Under the pieces are notes generated by a model. That model saw only the letters and a list, made by a program, of their open reading frames with translations. It ran no database searches and had not been told where the DNA came from. Shown piece after piece: positions 26,501 to 34,081 of a DNA stretch of 64,000 nt (positions are counted from its first letter, which is position 1; each line of letters opens with the position of its first letter). The position numbers and the translations under genes are program-made. The DNA comes from Acidobacteriota bacterium. GTDB taxonomy: Bacteria; Acidobacteriota; Thermoanaerobaculia; UBA5066. The stretch covers positions 1 to 64,000 of the forward strand of contig JAKOVQ010000033.1 in NCBI GenBank assembly GCA_029781975.1. The letters are read 5' to 3'.

Positions 26501-27489
26501 TCGCTCTCCGTCCGCGAGAGCCCCTTCTTCACGAAGCGCCGCTTGAGGTTCCGGGCGAGGGCGATCTGCTTGGCGTAGTTGAGCGAGTAGACGGCCGCCG
26601 GGATCCCCGACGCGAAGATCGGGACCGAGAAGAGGGAGAGGACGATGTGGCGGGTCTTCTCGGCCCGGGTGTACTCGGGGTTCTTCAGGTCGGCGATCGA
26701 CCGGTAGTGCTTCCCGATGCTCCGGTAGACGTCGCCCAGGACGCGGGCGAAGCCCATCTCCGTCCCCCAGGAGAAGCAGCGCCCCTGCCGGATGGAGCCG
26801 AGGAACTCCTTCCAGGTGGCCCCGGGGGCCATCGTGAAGACGGAAGCGATCGGCGGGTAGGTGTGGGCGTCCGACCCGCCCACGAGGGCCAGGTGCCCCC
26901 GCTTCTCCTTCGCCACCTGGAGGAGGTCCTCGACGAGGGCGTTGTGCTGGTACGCCATCGAGCCGTTCTTCACCTCGAAGACGTCGAAGAGCGACAGCAT
27001 CGTCTCGAAGAAGGTCTCGGGCGCCTGCCGCATCCGGTACGACTGGAAGAGGTGGTTGGCCGAGTAGAGGAGGTTCTCGGCCCGGAGATACTCGACGAGG
27101 TCGAAGATGTTCCGGCGCCTGCGGTCGATCGCCGCGTGCTGGCGCCGGTCGAGGTCGAAGACGTTCACGTGGATCCGGTGGCCGGTCTTCGGGAAGTAGG
27201 TCTCCACCTCCACCGAGACGAAGAAGTCGGTCAGGTCGGGATGGCGGTCCTGGAACCTGAGGCACCCCTCGATCGAGTCGTGGTCGCTGAAGGTGACGAA
27301 GTCCATCCCCCGGGCCTTGGCGAGGCGGTAGACCTCCTCGGGCTCGTTGTAGGAGTCGTGGCTGTTGGCGGCCTTGAAGTACTTGAAGATGGAGGCGTTG
27401 GTGTGCACGTGGAGGTCCGCCCGCGCCAGGGGGAGGGCCGCTCCCTCGAGCCGCGGAGGGGCGAGCGCGACGTCGGGGATTCGGCGCAT
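26497..27489 (-). CDS. PHP-domain metal-dependent phosphoesterase
   Basis: 330 residues. The PHP signature is visible: ADLHVHTNAS near residue 25, TFSDHDS about 65, a middle histidine in NHLFQSYRM and GGSDAHTYP about residue 208. These His/Asp residues bind the metal cluster. A helical C-terminal part contains one hydrophobic stretch (IVLSLFSVPIFASGIPAAVYSL), so membrane association is possible. The family includes histidinol phosphatase-like and nucleotide or DNA end-processing enzymes; the substrate is not predictable. It is first in an operon with endonuclease IV and a hypothetical protein, and divergent from the PASTA gene with 75 bp between starts. Confidence 0.85.
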   Translation of the reverse strand: MRRIPDVALAPPRLEGAALPLARADLHVHTNASIFKYFKAANSHDSYNEPEEVYRLAKARGMDFVTFSDHDSIEGCLRFQDRHPDLTDFFVSVEVETYFPKTGHRIHVNVFDLDRRQHAAIDRRRRNIFDLVEYLRAENLLYSANHLFQSYRMRQAPETFFETMLSLFDVFEVKNGSMAYQHNALVEDLLQVAKEKRGHLALVGGSDAHTYPPIASVFTMAPGATWKEFLGSIRQGRCFSWGTEMGFARVLGDVYRSIGKHYRSIADLKNPEYTRAEKTRHIVLSLFSVPIFASGIPAAVYSLNYAKQIALARNLKRRFVKKGLSRTESE

Positions 27490-27564
27490 GGGGGCCGAGT
27501 CTCCGTTCGGGGAGGTGCCGGGGTCAAGGCGCCGAGCGGCGCAGGCTGGTAAATTCCGCCGGGC

Positions 27565-28293
27565 ATGAGCGGCGTCCTGGCGCGCGTCCTCTACGGTCTC
27601 GTCCTCCTCGCCGTCCTCGGCCTGGCGGCCTGGATCTCGTTCAGCCGCTTCGTCCTGGGGAAGTCGCACCAGGTCCCCGACCTGACGGGCCGGACCGTGG
27701 AGGACGCGGCGGCGCTCGCGGCCGAGCGCGGCCTGCGGGTCGAGGTCGACCGCGGGCAGGACGCCTTCGACGAGAAGATCCCCGCCCGGCGGATCCGGGG
27801 GCAGAGCCCCGGGCCGCTCGAGGCCGTCAAGGCCGGCCAGGTGGTGCGCGTCTCCCTCAGCCTCGGCCCGCGCACGGCCCGGGCCCCGGACCTCACGGGC
27901 CTCACGCCCCGCACCGCGGCGCTGACCCTGGTGAAGGAGGGGCTCGTCGAGGGGGTCGTCTCGGCGGCCCGCCTCCCGGGTCCCACCGGCATCGCCTCCC
28001 AGGGGATCGCCCCCGGGACCACGGTCGCGCCCGACGTCCCGGTCGACGTCCTCGTGAACCGCGGCGCCCCCGACCTCGCCTGGGTGATGCCCGACCTCAT
28101 CGGCCGCGACTTCGAGCGGGTCCGCCTCGCCTTCGAGCTCCGGGGGTTCCGGATCGGCGGCGTCAAGGCGCAGGCCTACGAGGGCGCGTCCGCGGGGACG
28201 ATCCTCCGGCAGTTCCCCCTCGCCGGCTACCCGGTGACCCTGCGCGACTCCCTCTCGTTCGTCGTCGCAGCGCCGGAGCCTTCTCCCTCATGA
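27565..28293 (+). CDS. PASTA-domain protein with one N-terminal membrane anchor
   Basis: 242 residues. A membrane segment (about 9-27, LYGLVLLAVLGLAAWISF) is followed by three PASTA units that begin VPDLTGRTVEDA, APDLTGLTPRTA and MPDLIGRDFERV, each about 65-70 residues. PASTA domains bind peptidoglycan fragments or beta-lactams in kinases and penicillin-binding proteins; here there is no kinase or transpeptidase part, so the protein is a free envelope receptor or scaffold. A TAAATT hexamer lies 9 nt before the ATG with no Shine-Dalgarno, so the mRNA may be leaderless. The stop overlaps the bamD start by ATGA, linking cell-wall sensing to outer-membrane assembly. Confidence 0.88.
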   Translation: MSGVLARVLYGLVLLAVLGLAAWISFSRFVLGKSHQVPDLTGRTVEDAAALAAERGLRVEVDRGQDAFDEKIPARRIRGQSPGPLEAVKAGQVVRVSLSLGPRTARAPDLTGLTPRTAALTLVKEGLVEGVVSAARLPGPTGIASQGIAPGTTVAPDVPVDVLVNRGAPDLAWVMPDLIGRDFERVRLAFELRGFRIGGVKAQAYEGASAGTILRQFPLAGYPVTLRDSLSFVVAAPEPSPS

Positions 28294-29165
28294 TCCGTTC
28301 CCTCAGGAGGTCCCTCGAGACCATGACCGCCCGCACGTTCCCGACCCTCGCCCGCCGCGCGCTGCCGCTCGTCGTCCTCCTCCTCGCCGCCGGCGGGTGC
28401 TCGTCCGGAGACTCGACGACGAAGCTCACCCGGGAGCTCCTGACCCTGCCGAAGGAGGAAGCGTACGCGCGGGGCGACGCCCTCGTCGCGAAGCGCAAGT
28501 ACGAGACCGGGCGGCAGTACCTCCGCTTCGTCGCGGAGAACTACGCCAACGACCCGATCGGCAAGCAGGCCGCCCTGCGCCTCGCCGACTCCTTCTTCGA
28601 GGAGGGGACGCCGCTCGGCTACCTCGAGGCCCAGGCCCGCTACAAGGACTTCCGGAGCCGGTACCCCTCCCACCCCCGGGCCGACTACGCCCTCTACCGC
28701 CTGGCGCAGACCTCGGACCGGCAGGCCGAGAAGCCCGATCGGGACCAGACGAACACGCGCCTCGCGGCCAACAGCTACCGCGACCTCCTCTCGAACTACC
28801 CCGACTCCCCCTACTCGGTCGAGGCGCGCCTCCGCTACAAGGCGATGCTCGACCTCCTGGCGCGGCACGAGTTCCTCGTGGCCCAGTTCTACTACCGCCG
28901 CGGGGCGTGGCGCGCGGCCAAGGGGAGGTTCGACACGCTGATGGCGGCGTTCCCCGACTTCGACGGCCGGGAGCAGGTCCTCTACCTCGCCGGGGACGTC
29001 GAGCGGAAGCTGGGGCACGAGGAGGACGCCTTCGCGCTCTGGGACAGCCTTCGCAAGGAGTACCCGTCCAGCGCCTACCTCCGGAAGGTCCCGCGGCGCC
29101 CTTCCCCGGGCGATTCCGGGGGGACTCCCGCGGCAGGGCTTTCACAAAGCCGTCGATTGCGCTAA
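28290..29165 (+). CDS. bamD: BamD-like outer-membrane assembly lipoprotein
   Basis: 291 residues from ATG 28290. A signal peptide with lipobox LLAAGGC puts the lipidated Cys at residue 37; starting at the internal ATG at 28323 would put it at 26, so that start is a real alternative. The mature chain carries repeated TPR-like helices (YLRFVAENYANDPIGKQAALRLADSFF, YKDFRSRYPSHPRADYALYRLAQ, YRDLLSNYPDSPYSVEARLRY), the layout of BamD/ComL, which helps BamA insert barrels. Family members are about 240-260 residues; the extra here is in the tail. Its start overlaps the PASTA gene stop. Confidence 0.82.
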   Translation: MIRSLRRSLETMTARTFPTLARRALPLVVLLLAAGGCSSGDSTTKLTRELLTLPKEEAYARGDALVAKRKYETGRQYLRFVAENYANDPIGKQAALRLADSFFEEGTPLGYLEAQARYKDFRSRYPSHPRADYALYRLAQTSDRQAEKPDRDQTNTRLAANSYRDLLSNYPDSPYSVEARLRYKAMLDLLARHEFLVAQFYYRRGAWRAAKGRFDTLMAAFPDFDGREQVLYLAGDVERKLGHEEDAFALWDSLRKEYPSSAYLRKVPRRPSPGDSGGTPAAGLSQSRRLR

Positions 29166-29168
29166 CTT
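29141..29168 (+). promoter_or_regulatory. Possible sigma-70-type promoter for the 29250 gene
   Basis: TTCACA (29141-29146, five of six matches to TTGACA) and TAACTT (29163-29168) are separated by 16 bp, in an AT-richer patch at the end of bamD. A leader of about 75 nt with AGGAGG precedes the next ATG. Confidence 0.4.
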
Positions 29169-29249
29169 AGGGGAGCTTTTCCCGGTCTCACCAGACCCGT
29201 CGCGGGACGTTCCCGCGCCGCGCCGGGCCGGTTCGAGGAGGATGCTGTG

Positions 29250-30074
29250 ATGCGTGCTCGCCTCTCCGCCCTCGCCGCTCTCGGAGCCGTCTCCCTCCTG
29301 GCGCTCCCCGCGTGGGCCCAGGAGCCGGCCCCGGAGCCGGTCTCGTCGATCCCGGAAGTGTCCGCCAGCAGGGCCGAGGCGGGTCCCATCCCGGTCGGCT
29401 ACGAGTCGGACGTCTACTGCTCGGGCTGGATCGGCGGGCTCGACGACAGGTTCCCGGGCCGGATCATCAGCGCCGAGAAGCTCGAGACCCGGGCGAGCTA
29501 CATGCAGGGCGACGTCATGTACCTCGACATCGGCTCCCGCCGGGGGGTGGTCCCGGGCCAGGAGTTCTGGGTGGTCCGTCCGGGCCGGATCGTCTACGAG
29601 CCCGGCTCGCAGACCAAGGAGGTGGGCCGCCTCTACGAGACGCCGGCCCGGCTGAGGGTCATCTGCGTCCAGGAGGAGACCTCGATCGCCGAGATCACCG
29701 CGTCGTGCTCCGACTCGACGATCGGCGACCTCGTCCTCCCCTTCGAGCCGATCCCCATCCCCCTCGCCCGCGTCGCTCCCCTCCCCACCTCCTGCGACTC
29801 CGCCTCGGGCAAGATCCAGGGCCGGATCGTCGAGGTCTTCGACACGGCCACGCCGGTGGCGACCGACACGGTCGTCTACCTCGACCTCGGCGACAAGGAC
29901 GGGCTCCTCCCCGGCGACTTCCTGACGGTCTTTCGCCCGCGCGACGACGTGAACACCCTCCGGACGATCCTCGGTCAGGTCGCGATCCTCTCCACCCGGG
30001 ACCACACCTCGGTGGCGAAGGTCGTCAGCATGACCGACACGATGTACGTGGGGGACAGCGTCGAGCTGAGGTAA
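29250..30074 (+). CDS. Secreted protein with an internal duplication
   Basis: 274 residues from ATG 29250, which has AGGAGG 8 nt upstream; a GTG just before it is a less likely start. The signal peptide ends about PAWAQ. Two similar units are visible: MYLDIGSRRGVVPGQEFWVVRP (about 90-111) and VYLDLGDKDGLLPGDFLTVFRP (about 210-231), each a hydrophobic strand, acidic/basic turn and PG followed by a strand. Units of this type occur in the C-terminal parts of FlgT-like and other envelope proteins. Four or five cysteines suggest disulfides. No family is certain. It follows bamD on the same strand and may be an envelope factor. Confidence 0.65.
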   Translation: MRARLSALAALGAVSLLALPAWAQEPAPEPVSSIPEVSASRAEAGPIPVGYESDVYCSGWIGGLDDRFPGRIISAEKLETRASYMQGDVMYLDIGSRRGVVPGQEFWVVRPGRIVYEPGSQTKEVGRLYETPARLRVICVQEETSIAEITASCSDSTIGDLVLPFEPIPIPLARVAPLPTSCDSASGKIQGRIVEVFDTATPVATDTVVYLDLGDKDGLLPGDFLTVFRPRDDVNTLRTILGQVAILSTRDHTSVAKVVSMTDTMYVGDSVELR

Positions 30075-30129
30075 CCCGTCCGGGTGGCGCCCCGGCGGCT
30101 CTCGGGCCGGCCGTCCCACCTTCCGAGCC

Positions 30130-30158
30130 TTCGCATCCCTTCCCCGGCGTGATAAGTT
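30130..30158 (+). promoter_or_regulatory. Extended -10 promoter for the Fis-like gene
   Basis: TTCGCA (30130-30135), a 17-bp spacer ending TGA, and TAAGTT (30153-30158) form an extended -10 arrangement (TGNTANNNT). It stands out as the most AT-rich point in the 140-bp gap before the Fis-like gene. Confidence 0.5.
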
Positions 30159-30214
30159 TCCAGACCCTTTCGACGCGACCCGCACCGGGAGGACGAGGAG
30201 GAGGTCGGCGGCCC

Positions 30215-30448
30215 GTGACGATCGACGGACAGCTCCAGCGAATCATCGACGAACTGGTATCGAAAGGCGTGCCGCTCGACACCGCGAAGAAGGAGTTCGA
30301 GAAGAAGTACGTCGCCGCAGCCGTCCACCTGGCCTCGGGGAACATGGGCCGGGCCGCCAAGTCGCTCGGCATCCACCGGAACACGCTCCGGACCAAGATC
30401 TCGCTCCTGAAGGTGAAGCCCCCGCTGAGGCGCCGCGACCACGCCTGA
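30215..30448 (+). CDS. Small Fis-type helix-turn-helix protein
   Basis: 77 residues from GTG 30215, preceded by a GAGGAGGAGG stretch about 7-10 nt upstream. The C-terminal half reads HLASGNMGRAAKSLGIHRNTLRTKISLL, the same HTH_8/Fis helix-turn-helix that ends NtrC-type activators (compare [20 protein letters not shown] in the regulator at 658-2019). The N-terminal half is an amphipathic helix (IIDELVSKGVPLDTAKKEFEKKY) that could dimerise. Fis proteins bend DNA and act as global regulators and recombination enhancers. This is either a free Fis-like nucleoid protein or a lone DNA-binding domain of the NtrC type. It has its own extended -10 promoter. Confidence 0.82.
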   Translation: MTIDGQLQRIIDELVSKGVPLDTAKKEFEKKYVAAAVHLASGNMGRAAKSLGIHRNTLRTKISLLKVKPPLRRRDHA

Positions 30449-30529
30449 GGCCGTCCGAGGCCGCGTCCCGCCACGTCCCCTGAAGGCTGGCGGACGGCGG
30501 GGCGGACGGCGGACCGACCAGCGAAAGAA

Positions 30530-30559
30530 AGAAGGCCGGCGCGCAGGCGCCGGCCTTCT
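30530..30559. terminator. Bidirectional rho-independent terminator
   Basis: A 13-bp perfect stem, AGAAGGCCGGCGC (30530-30542) and GCGCCGGCCTTCT (30547-30559), closes a GCAG loop. On the minus strand it is followed by TTCTTTCGC, a T-rich tract, which suits termination of htpX. On the plus strand it is followed by CGCTTCTCTCC, serving the Fis-like gene. Confidence 0.85.
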
Positions 30560-30594
30560 CGCTTCTCTCCCGGGGCGCCGGGCCTCCCGCGGGG

Positions 30595-31449
30595 TCAGGC
30601 CGGGGCGATCGCTCCGTGCGCCATCTGCGTCAGGCGGGCGACCCGCTCCTCGGTGGGAGGGTGCGTCGAGAAGAGGCGGGCCAGGCCGCCGGAGAACGGG
30701 TTGACGATGAAGAGGTGCGACGTCGCAGGGGTCCCGTGCATCGGGATCGAGCGCGACGCCGCCTCGAGCTTGCGGAGGGCCGACGCGAGCGCGAGCGGCT
30801 TGCCCGAGAGGCGGGCGCCGCTCTCGTCGGCGCGGAACTCCTTCTGGCGCGAGATCATCGCCTGGATGAGCATCGCCGCGACCGGCGCCAGGACGAGGGC
30901 GGCGATCGCGACGACGGGGCTCGGTCCCTCCTCCCGGTCGCGCGAGCCGCCGCCGAAGCCGCCCCAGAAGGCCATCTGGACGAGGTAGGTCAGGGCGCTC
31001 GCGAGCGTCGCCGCGACCGCGCCGAGGAGGATGTCGCGGTTGACGACGTGCCCCATCTCGTGCGCCAGGACCGCCTCGATCTCGTCGCGGTCGCAGATGC
31101 GGAGGATCCCCTCCGTCGCCGCCACGACCGCGTGCTCGGGGTTGCGCCCCGTCGCGAAGGCGTTCGGCGCGTCCTCCGGGATGACCGCCACCTTCGGCAT
31201 CGGGACGCCGGCCCGCTCGGCGAGGGAGCGGACGATCCGGTGGAGCTCCGGCGCCTGGCTCTCGTCGACGAGGCGCGCCCCGTACATCGCGAGGACCATC
31301 CGGTCCGAGAAGAAGTAGCTGACGAAGTTCATCACCCCGGCCAGGACGAGGGCCATCACGGCTCCCTGCCGGCCGAACAGCGCGCCCCCCACGAGCACCA
31401 CGAGGGCGCTCAGGACGACCATGAGAGCGACGATCCGGACGGTGTTCAT
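30595..31449 (-). CDS. htpX: HtpX-type membrane zinc metalloprotease
   Basis: 284 residues. Two N-terminal membrane segments (IVALMVVLSALVVLVGGALF and AVMALVLAGVMNFVSYFF), then AFATGRNPEHAVVAATEGIL, the zinc motif HEMGHVVNRD (about 130-139), two more hydrophobic stretches (about 145-165 and 180-200), and the third-ligand glutamate in EFRADESGA. These are the full HtpX M48B hallmarks. HtpX is an inner-membrane protease that degrades misfolded membrane proteins with its active site in the cytoplasm. Length matches E. coli HtpX (293). It ends at a strong terminator. The preceding tatA gene is downstream of its own upstream genes on the same strand with a 69-bp gap, so htpX may be separately transcribed. 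Confidence 0.95.
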   Translation of the reverse strand: MNTVRIVALMVVLSALVVLVGGALFGRQGAVMALVLAGVMNFVSYFFSDRMVLAMYGARLVDESQAPELHRIVRSLAERAGVPMPKVAVIPEDAPNAFATGRNPEHAVVAATEGILRICDRDEIEAVLAHEMGHVVNRDILLGAVAATLASALTYLVQMAFWGGFGGGSRDREEGPSPVVAIAALVLAPVAAMLIQAMISRQKEFRADESGARLSGKPLALASALRKLEAASRSIPMHGTPATSHLFIVNPFSGGLARLFSTHPPTEERVARLTQMAHGAIAPA

Positions 31450-31518
31450 CGGTACCCCCGCGGGACCCCGCACGGCGCCGGGTCCCGCCGGTCCGAGAGA
31501 ACGCCGGGGGCGGGAGGT

Positions 31519-31707
31519 TTATTTCGGGTCCGTCTTGGGGGCCGCGTCGTCCTTCTTCGGAGGCTCCTGGCCTTCGCGCATGGCGTCCTTGAAGTTCCGG
31601 ATCCCCTCGCCCAGGCCCTTCCCCAGCTGCGGGATCTTCCCGACGCCGAAAAGGAGGACGACGATGACCAGGATGACGAGCAGTTCGGGAAGACCGAGGT
31701 TCGGCAC
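31519..31707 (-). CDS. tatA: Twin-arginine translocase subunit TatA/TatE
   Basis: 62 residues from a GTG start with AGGAGG 5 nt upstream. One N-terminal membrane helix ([21 protein letters not shown]) is followed by the hinge and amphipathic helix ([16 protein letters not shown]) and a charged tail. The [17 protein letters not shown] pattern is diagnostic of TatA, which oligomerises to form the pore for folded twin-arginine substrates. No tatB or tatC is next to it. A TAAAAT hexamer (minus strand, 31733-31728) overlapping the upstream gene's stop could give it its own promoter. It lies 23 bp after the AmgK-like gene. Confidence 0.95.
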   Translation of the reverse strand: MPNLGLPELLVILVIVVLLFGVGKIPQLGKGLGEGIRNFKDAMREGQEPPKKDDAAPKTDPK

Positions 31708-31730
31708 GGAGGCCTCCTGAACCTTTTATT

Positions 31731-32672
31731 TTACCCCTGCCCGCCCTCCGGGGGCAGAAAGCCGAGGAGCGCCTCGAAGGCCCCCCCGCGCCGCGTCGCG
31801 CGGCGGACGACCCGCCGCGCGGCGGCGAGGTGCGGCCGGTAGACCTCCCGGCCGAGGGCGAGCATCTTCTCGAACGTCCCGATCACCTTCCAGGCCCTCT
31901 GGAGGAGGACGGCCTCCGCGTACCTCGCCGGGTCCGCCCCCTCCCTCTCCCCCGCCCGCTCGAAGCGGAGCGAGACGGGGTCGTAGTCCGCGGGGCCCAG
32001 CCGGAGGTCCTGGAAGTCGATGAGGGCGAGCCGCCCGTCCGGCGCCCGCATGACGTTGTTCGCGTGGAAGTCCCGGTGCGTGGCGACGAGCGCGCCGGAG
32101 GGACCCGGGTCGGCCGCCGCCCGGGCCAGCTCGCCCGCCCGCTCGTCCCACTCCTTCCGCCGCCCCGGAGGGAGAGGCGCCTCCCCGCCCTTCTCCAGCG
32201 CCCAGAGCCGCGTGTGGTCGAGCTCGGCAGCGAAGAAAGCCGCGTCGAACGGCGGGTTCAGGAGGACGGCTTCCGGCGGCAGGCGCCGGAGGGGAGGGAG
32301 GAGCTCCTCCGCCTCGGCGAGGAGCCGCGCACGCTCCTCCCTCGTCGGCGCGGCGGCGAGGTCGTCGGCGAGGTCGCGGCCGCCGAGGTCCTCGATCAGC
32401 GCGGCCCCGAGGTCGGGAGCGTCTGCGTGGAGGGCGGGGACGCGGAGGCCGACCCTCTCGAGGGCCCCCCGGAGCTCGGTCCACCTCCTCTGGGGCGGGG
32501 TGCCGGGCTCGGGGTAGAGGACGACGACGACCGGCCCGCTGCGCGGCGGCGTGACCCGGAAGTACCGGCGATGGCCGGCGTCCCCGGCGAGACGCTCGGC
32601 CGGGGCCAGCTCCGCGGGAGGCAGGCCGAAGCGGGCGCGCGCCGCGTCGAGAGCGCCTCCTCCCGCCGTCAC
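31731..32672 (-). CDS. APH-fold sugar kinase, AmgK-like
   Basis: 313 residues with the aminoglycoside-phosphotransferase fold: ATP-lobe strand VVVVLYPEP, catalytic loop HRDFHANNVM (about 196-205) and metal loop LIDFQDLRLGPADYD. The catalytic HRDFH, the IDFQD wording and a later LQRAWKVIGTFEKM match the AmgK group, which phosphorylates MurNAc and GlcNAc at C1 in peptidoglycan recycling. No murU nucleotidyltransferase is adjacent, so substrate assignment is by family only. The first residues (GDAGHRRYFRV) fit the family N-lobe. GTG 32672 overlaps the cyclophilin stop by GTGA, so the two are co-translated. Confidence 0.75.
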   Translation of the reverse strand: MTAGGGALDAARARFGLPPAELAPAERLAGDAGHRRYFRVTPPRSGPVVVVLYPEPGTPPQRRWTELRGALERVGLRVPALHADAPDLGAALIEDLGGRDLADDLAAAPTREERARLLAEAEELLPPLRRLPPEAVLLNPPFDAAFFAAELDHTRLWALEKGGEAPLPPGRRKEWDERAGELARAAADPGPSGALVATHRDFHANNVMRAPDGRLALIDFQDLRLGPADYDPVSLRFERAGEREGADPARYAEAVLLQRAWKVIGTFEKMLALGREVYRPHLAAARRVVRRATRRGGAFEALLGFLPPEGGQG

Positions 32673-33337
32673 TCCTGGATCAGCTCGATCTTCAGGATCT
32701 TCTGGTAGGTGCGCGGCTTCCCGCCGGTCCTCGGGTCGGAGGTGTCGGGGTTCGACGCGGAGACGAGCTTGTCGACGACGTCCATCCCCTTCACGACCTC
32801 GCCGAAGACGGTGTACTGGCGGTCGAGGAACGGGGAGTCCTTCACGACGATGAAGAACTGCGACGAGGCCGAGTCGGGGTCGCTGGCGCGCGCCATCGAC
32901 AGGACGCCGCGCTTATGCGTGAGGTCGTTGAACTCCGCCTTCACGTTCACCGGCCGCCCCTTCTCGTCGGTGTTGCCGCCGGTCCCGTAGAGGGCCGCCT
33001 TGGCCGGGTCCTTCGTGAACGGGTCCCCGCCCTGGATCATGAAGTCGGGGATGACGCGGTGGAAGAGCGTCCCGTCGTAGAACCCCCTGGCCGCGAGGTC
33101 GACGAAGTTCTTCACGTGGTTCGGCGCCTTGTCGTAGAAGAACTTCACCGTGACGTCGCCCTGGCTCGTCTTCAGGACGGCGAGGGTCTTCGCGTAGTCG
33201 CGGGCCTTCGTCACCTTCTTCTCCTTCTTCCGGATGGGCCCCTTCTTCGCCGCCGCCTCCGTGGCGAAGCCGGCGGCGGCCAGGGCGAGCGCGAGACCCA
33301 GGGCGAGCGTCGGACGGATGGAGCGGAGCGCGAGCAC
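32669..33337 (-). CDS. Secreted cyclophilin-type peptidyl-prolyl isomerase
   Basis: 222 residues from GTG 33337, which has AGGAGG 7 nt upstream. A signal peptide (LALGLALALAAAGFATEAAA) is followed by a Lys-rich linker and a full cyclophilin domain: FVDLAARGFYDGTLFHRVIPDFMIQGGDP with the catalytic Arg in FHRVIP, then SMARASDPDSASSQFFIV and YTVFGEVVKGMDVVD. It should speed proline isomerisation of periplasmic proteins. A promoter with TTCACC and TATCAT lies upstream (33397-33424). It is the first gene of a unit with the AmgK-like kinase and probably tatA. Confidence 0.92.
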   Translation of the reverse strand: MLALRSIRPTLALGLALALAAAGFATEAAAKKGPIRKKEKKVTKARDYAKTLAVLKTSQGDVTVKFFYDKAPNHVKNFVDLAARGFYDGTLFHRVIPDFMIQGGDPFTKDPAKAALYGTGGNTDEKGRPVNVKAEFNDLTHKRGVLSMARASDPDSASSQFFIVVKDSPFLDRQYTVFGEVVKGMDVVDKLVSASNPDTSDPRTGGKPRTYQKILKIELIQE

Positions 33338-33396
33338 GGGTCTTCCTCCTTCGCGTGGTCGTCCGGCCTCCCTTGTTCCGGGGCCAGAGCGGACGG

Positions 33397-33424
33397 ATGA
33401 TACGCCGCAGAGGAGATCGGTGAA
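33397..33424 (-). promoter_or_regulatory. Promoter for the cyclophilin operon
   Basis: On the minus strand TTCACC (33424-33419) and TATCAT (33402-33397, five of six matches to TATAAT) are spaced by 16 bp, about 60 bp before the GTG at 33337. The -35 element overlaps the start codon of the divergent EcsC-like gene, so transcription of the two genes may interfere. Confidence 0.55.
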
Positions 33425-34019
33425 GCTCGGCGACGGCTTGCTGCGGCTGATCCACCGGGTGACGGACGACCTCGACGTCGCGAGGATCCGCGCCGACGTG
33501 GAGTCCTTCCGCGCGCGGAACGCGACGTTGTCGACCCGGCGCAAGGCCGAGCGGCTGATCGGCATCACCGCGCGCAAGGCGGCGCTGGTCGGAGCCGCCG
33601 CGGGCCTCCCCGCGGGCTGGGGGGCCGCGCTCGCCGCGGCTCCGGAGCTGACGACGCTCGTCGTCCTGCAGAGCCGCCTCATCGTCGGCATCCACATGCT
33701 GTACGGCCAGGACATGGACCCCGGCGACCGGAGCGGCGAGATCCTCGCCGGGATCGCCGCCGGCGCCGGGATGCAGGTGGGCCGCCGGCTGACGCTGCGC
33801 GCGGCCGAGGAGGTGGCCGCCCGCCTCGCGGCGCGGGCCGTCGGCCGCGAGGCGCTCCACACGGTGCCGCTCGTCGGGGTCGCCGCGGGCGCGATCCTGA
33901 ACTACCTCGTCGTCGAGGCCGTCGGCAAGGCCGTCCTCGCCCGCGCCGAGCGCCGTTGGGGGCCGCCCGAGATCGCGGGGAGCGGCCCCGTCGTGGACGT
34001 CGGTGGCCTCGTCTCCTGA
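33420..34019 (+). CDS. EcsC-like protein
   Basis: 199 residues from GTG 33420, which has AGGAG 4 nt upstream; the frame remains open upstream but runs through the divergent promoter. The central part (ITARKAALVGAAAGLPAGWG, PELTTLVVLQSRLIVGIHMLYGQD) resembles EcsC-family proteins, with Gly/Ala-rich hydrophobic helices that could insert in or attach to the membrane. Later segments (EILAGIAAGAGMQVGRRL, VGVAAGAILNYLVVEAVG) continue this pattern. EcsC function is not well defined. The gene lies 62 bp before the FAD oxidoreductase and may be co-transcribed with it. Confidence 0.6.
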   Translation: MKLGDGLLRLIHRVTDDLDVARIRADVESFRARNATLSTRRKAERLIGITARKAALVGAAAGLPAGWGAALAAAPELTTLVVLQSRLIVGIHMLYGQDMDPGDRSGEILAGIAAGAGMQVGRRLTLRAAEEVAARLAARAVGREALHTVPLVGVAAGAILNYLVVEAVGKAVLARAERRWGPPEIAGSGPVVDVGGLVS

Positions 34020-34081
34020 GCCCGCCGCCGCGCGGGCCTCCCGCGGGGTCCCGCGCGGGAGAACGGCGTCCGCCTGAGCCC

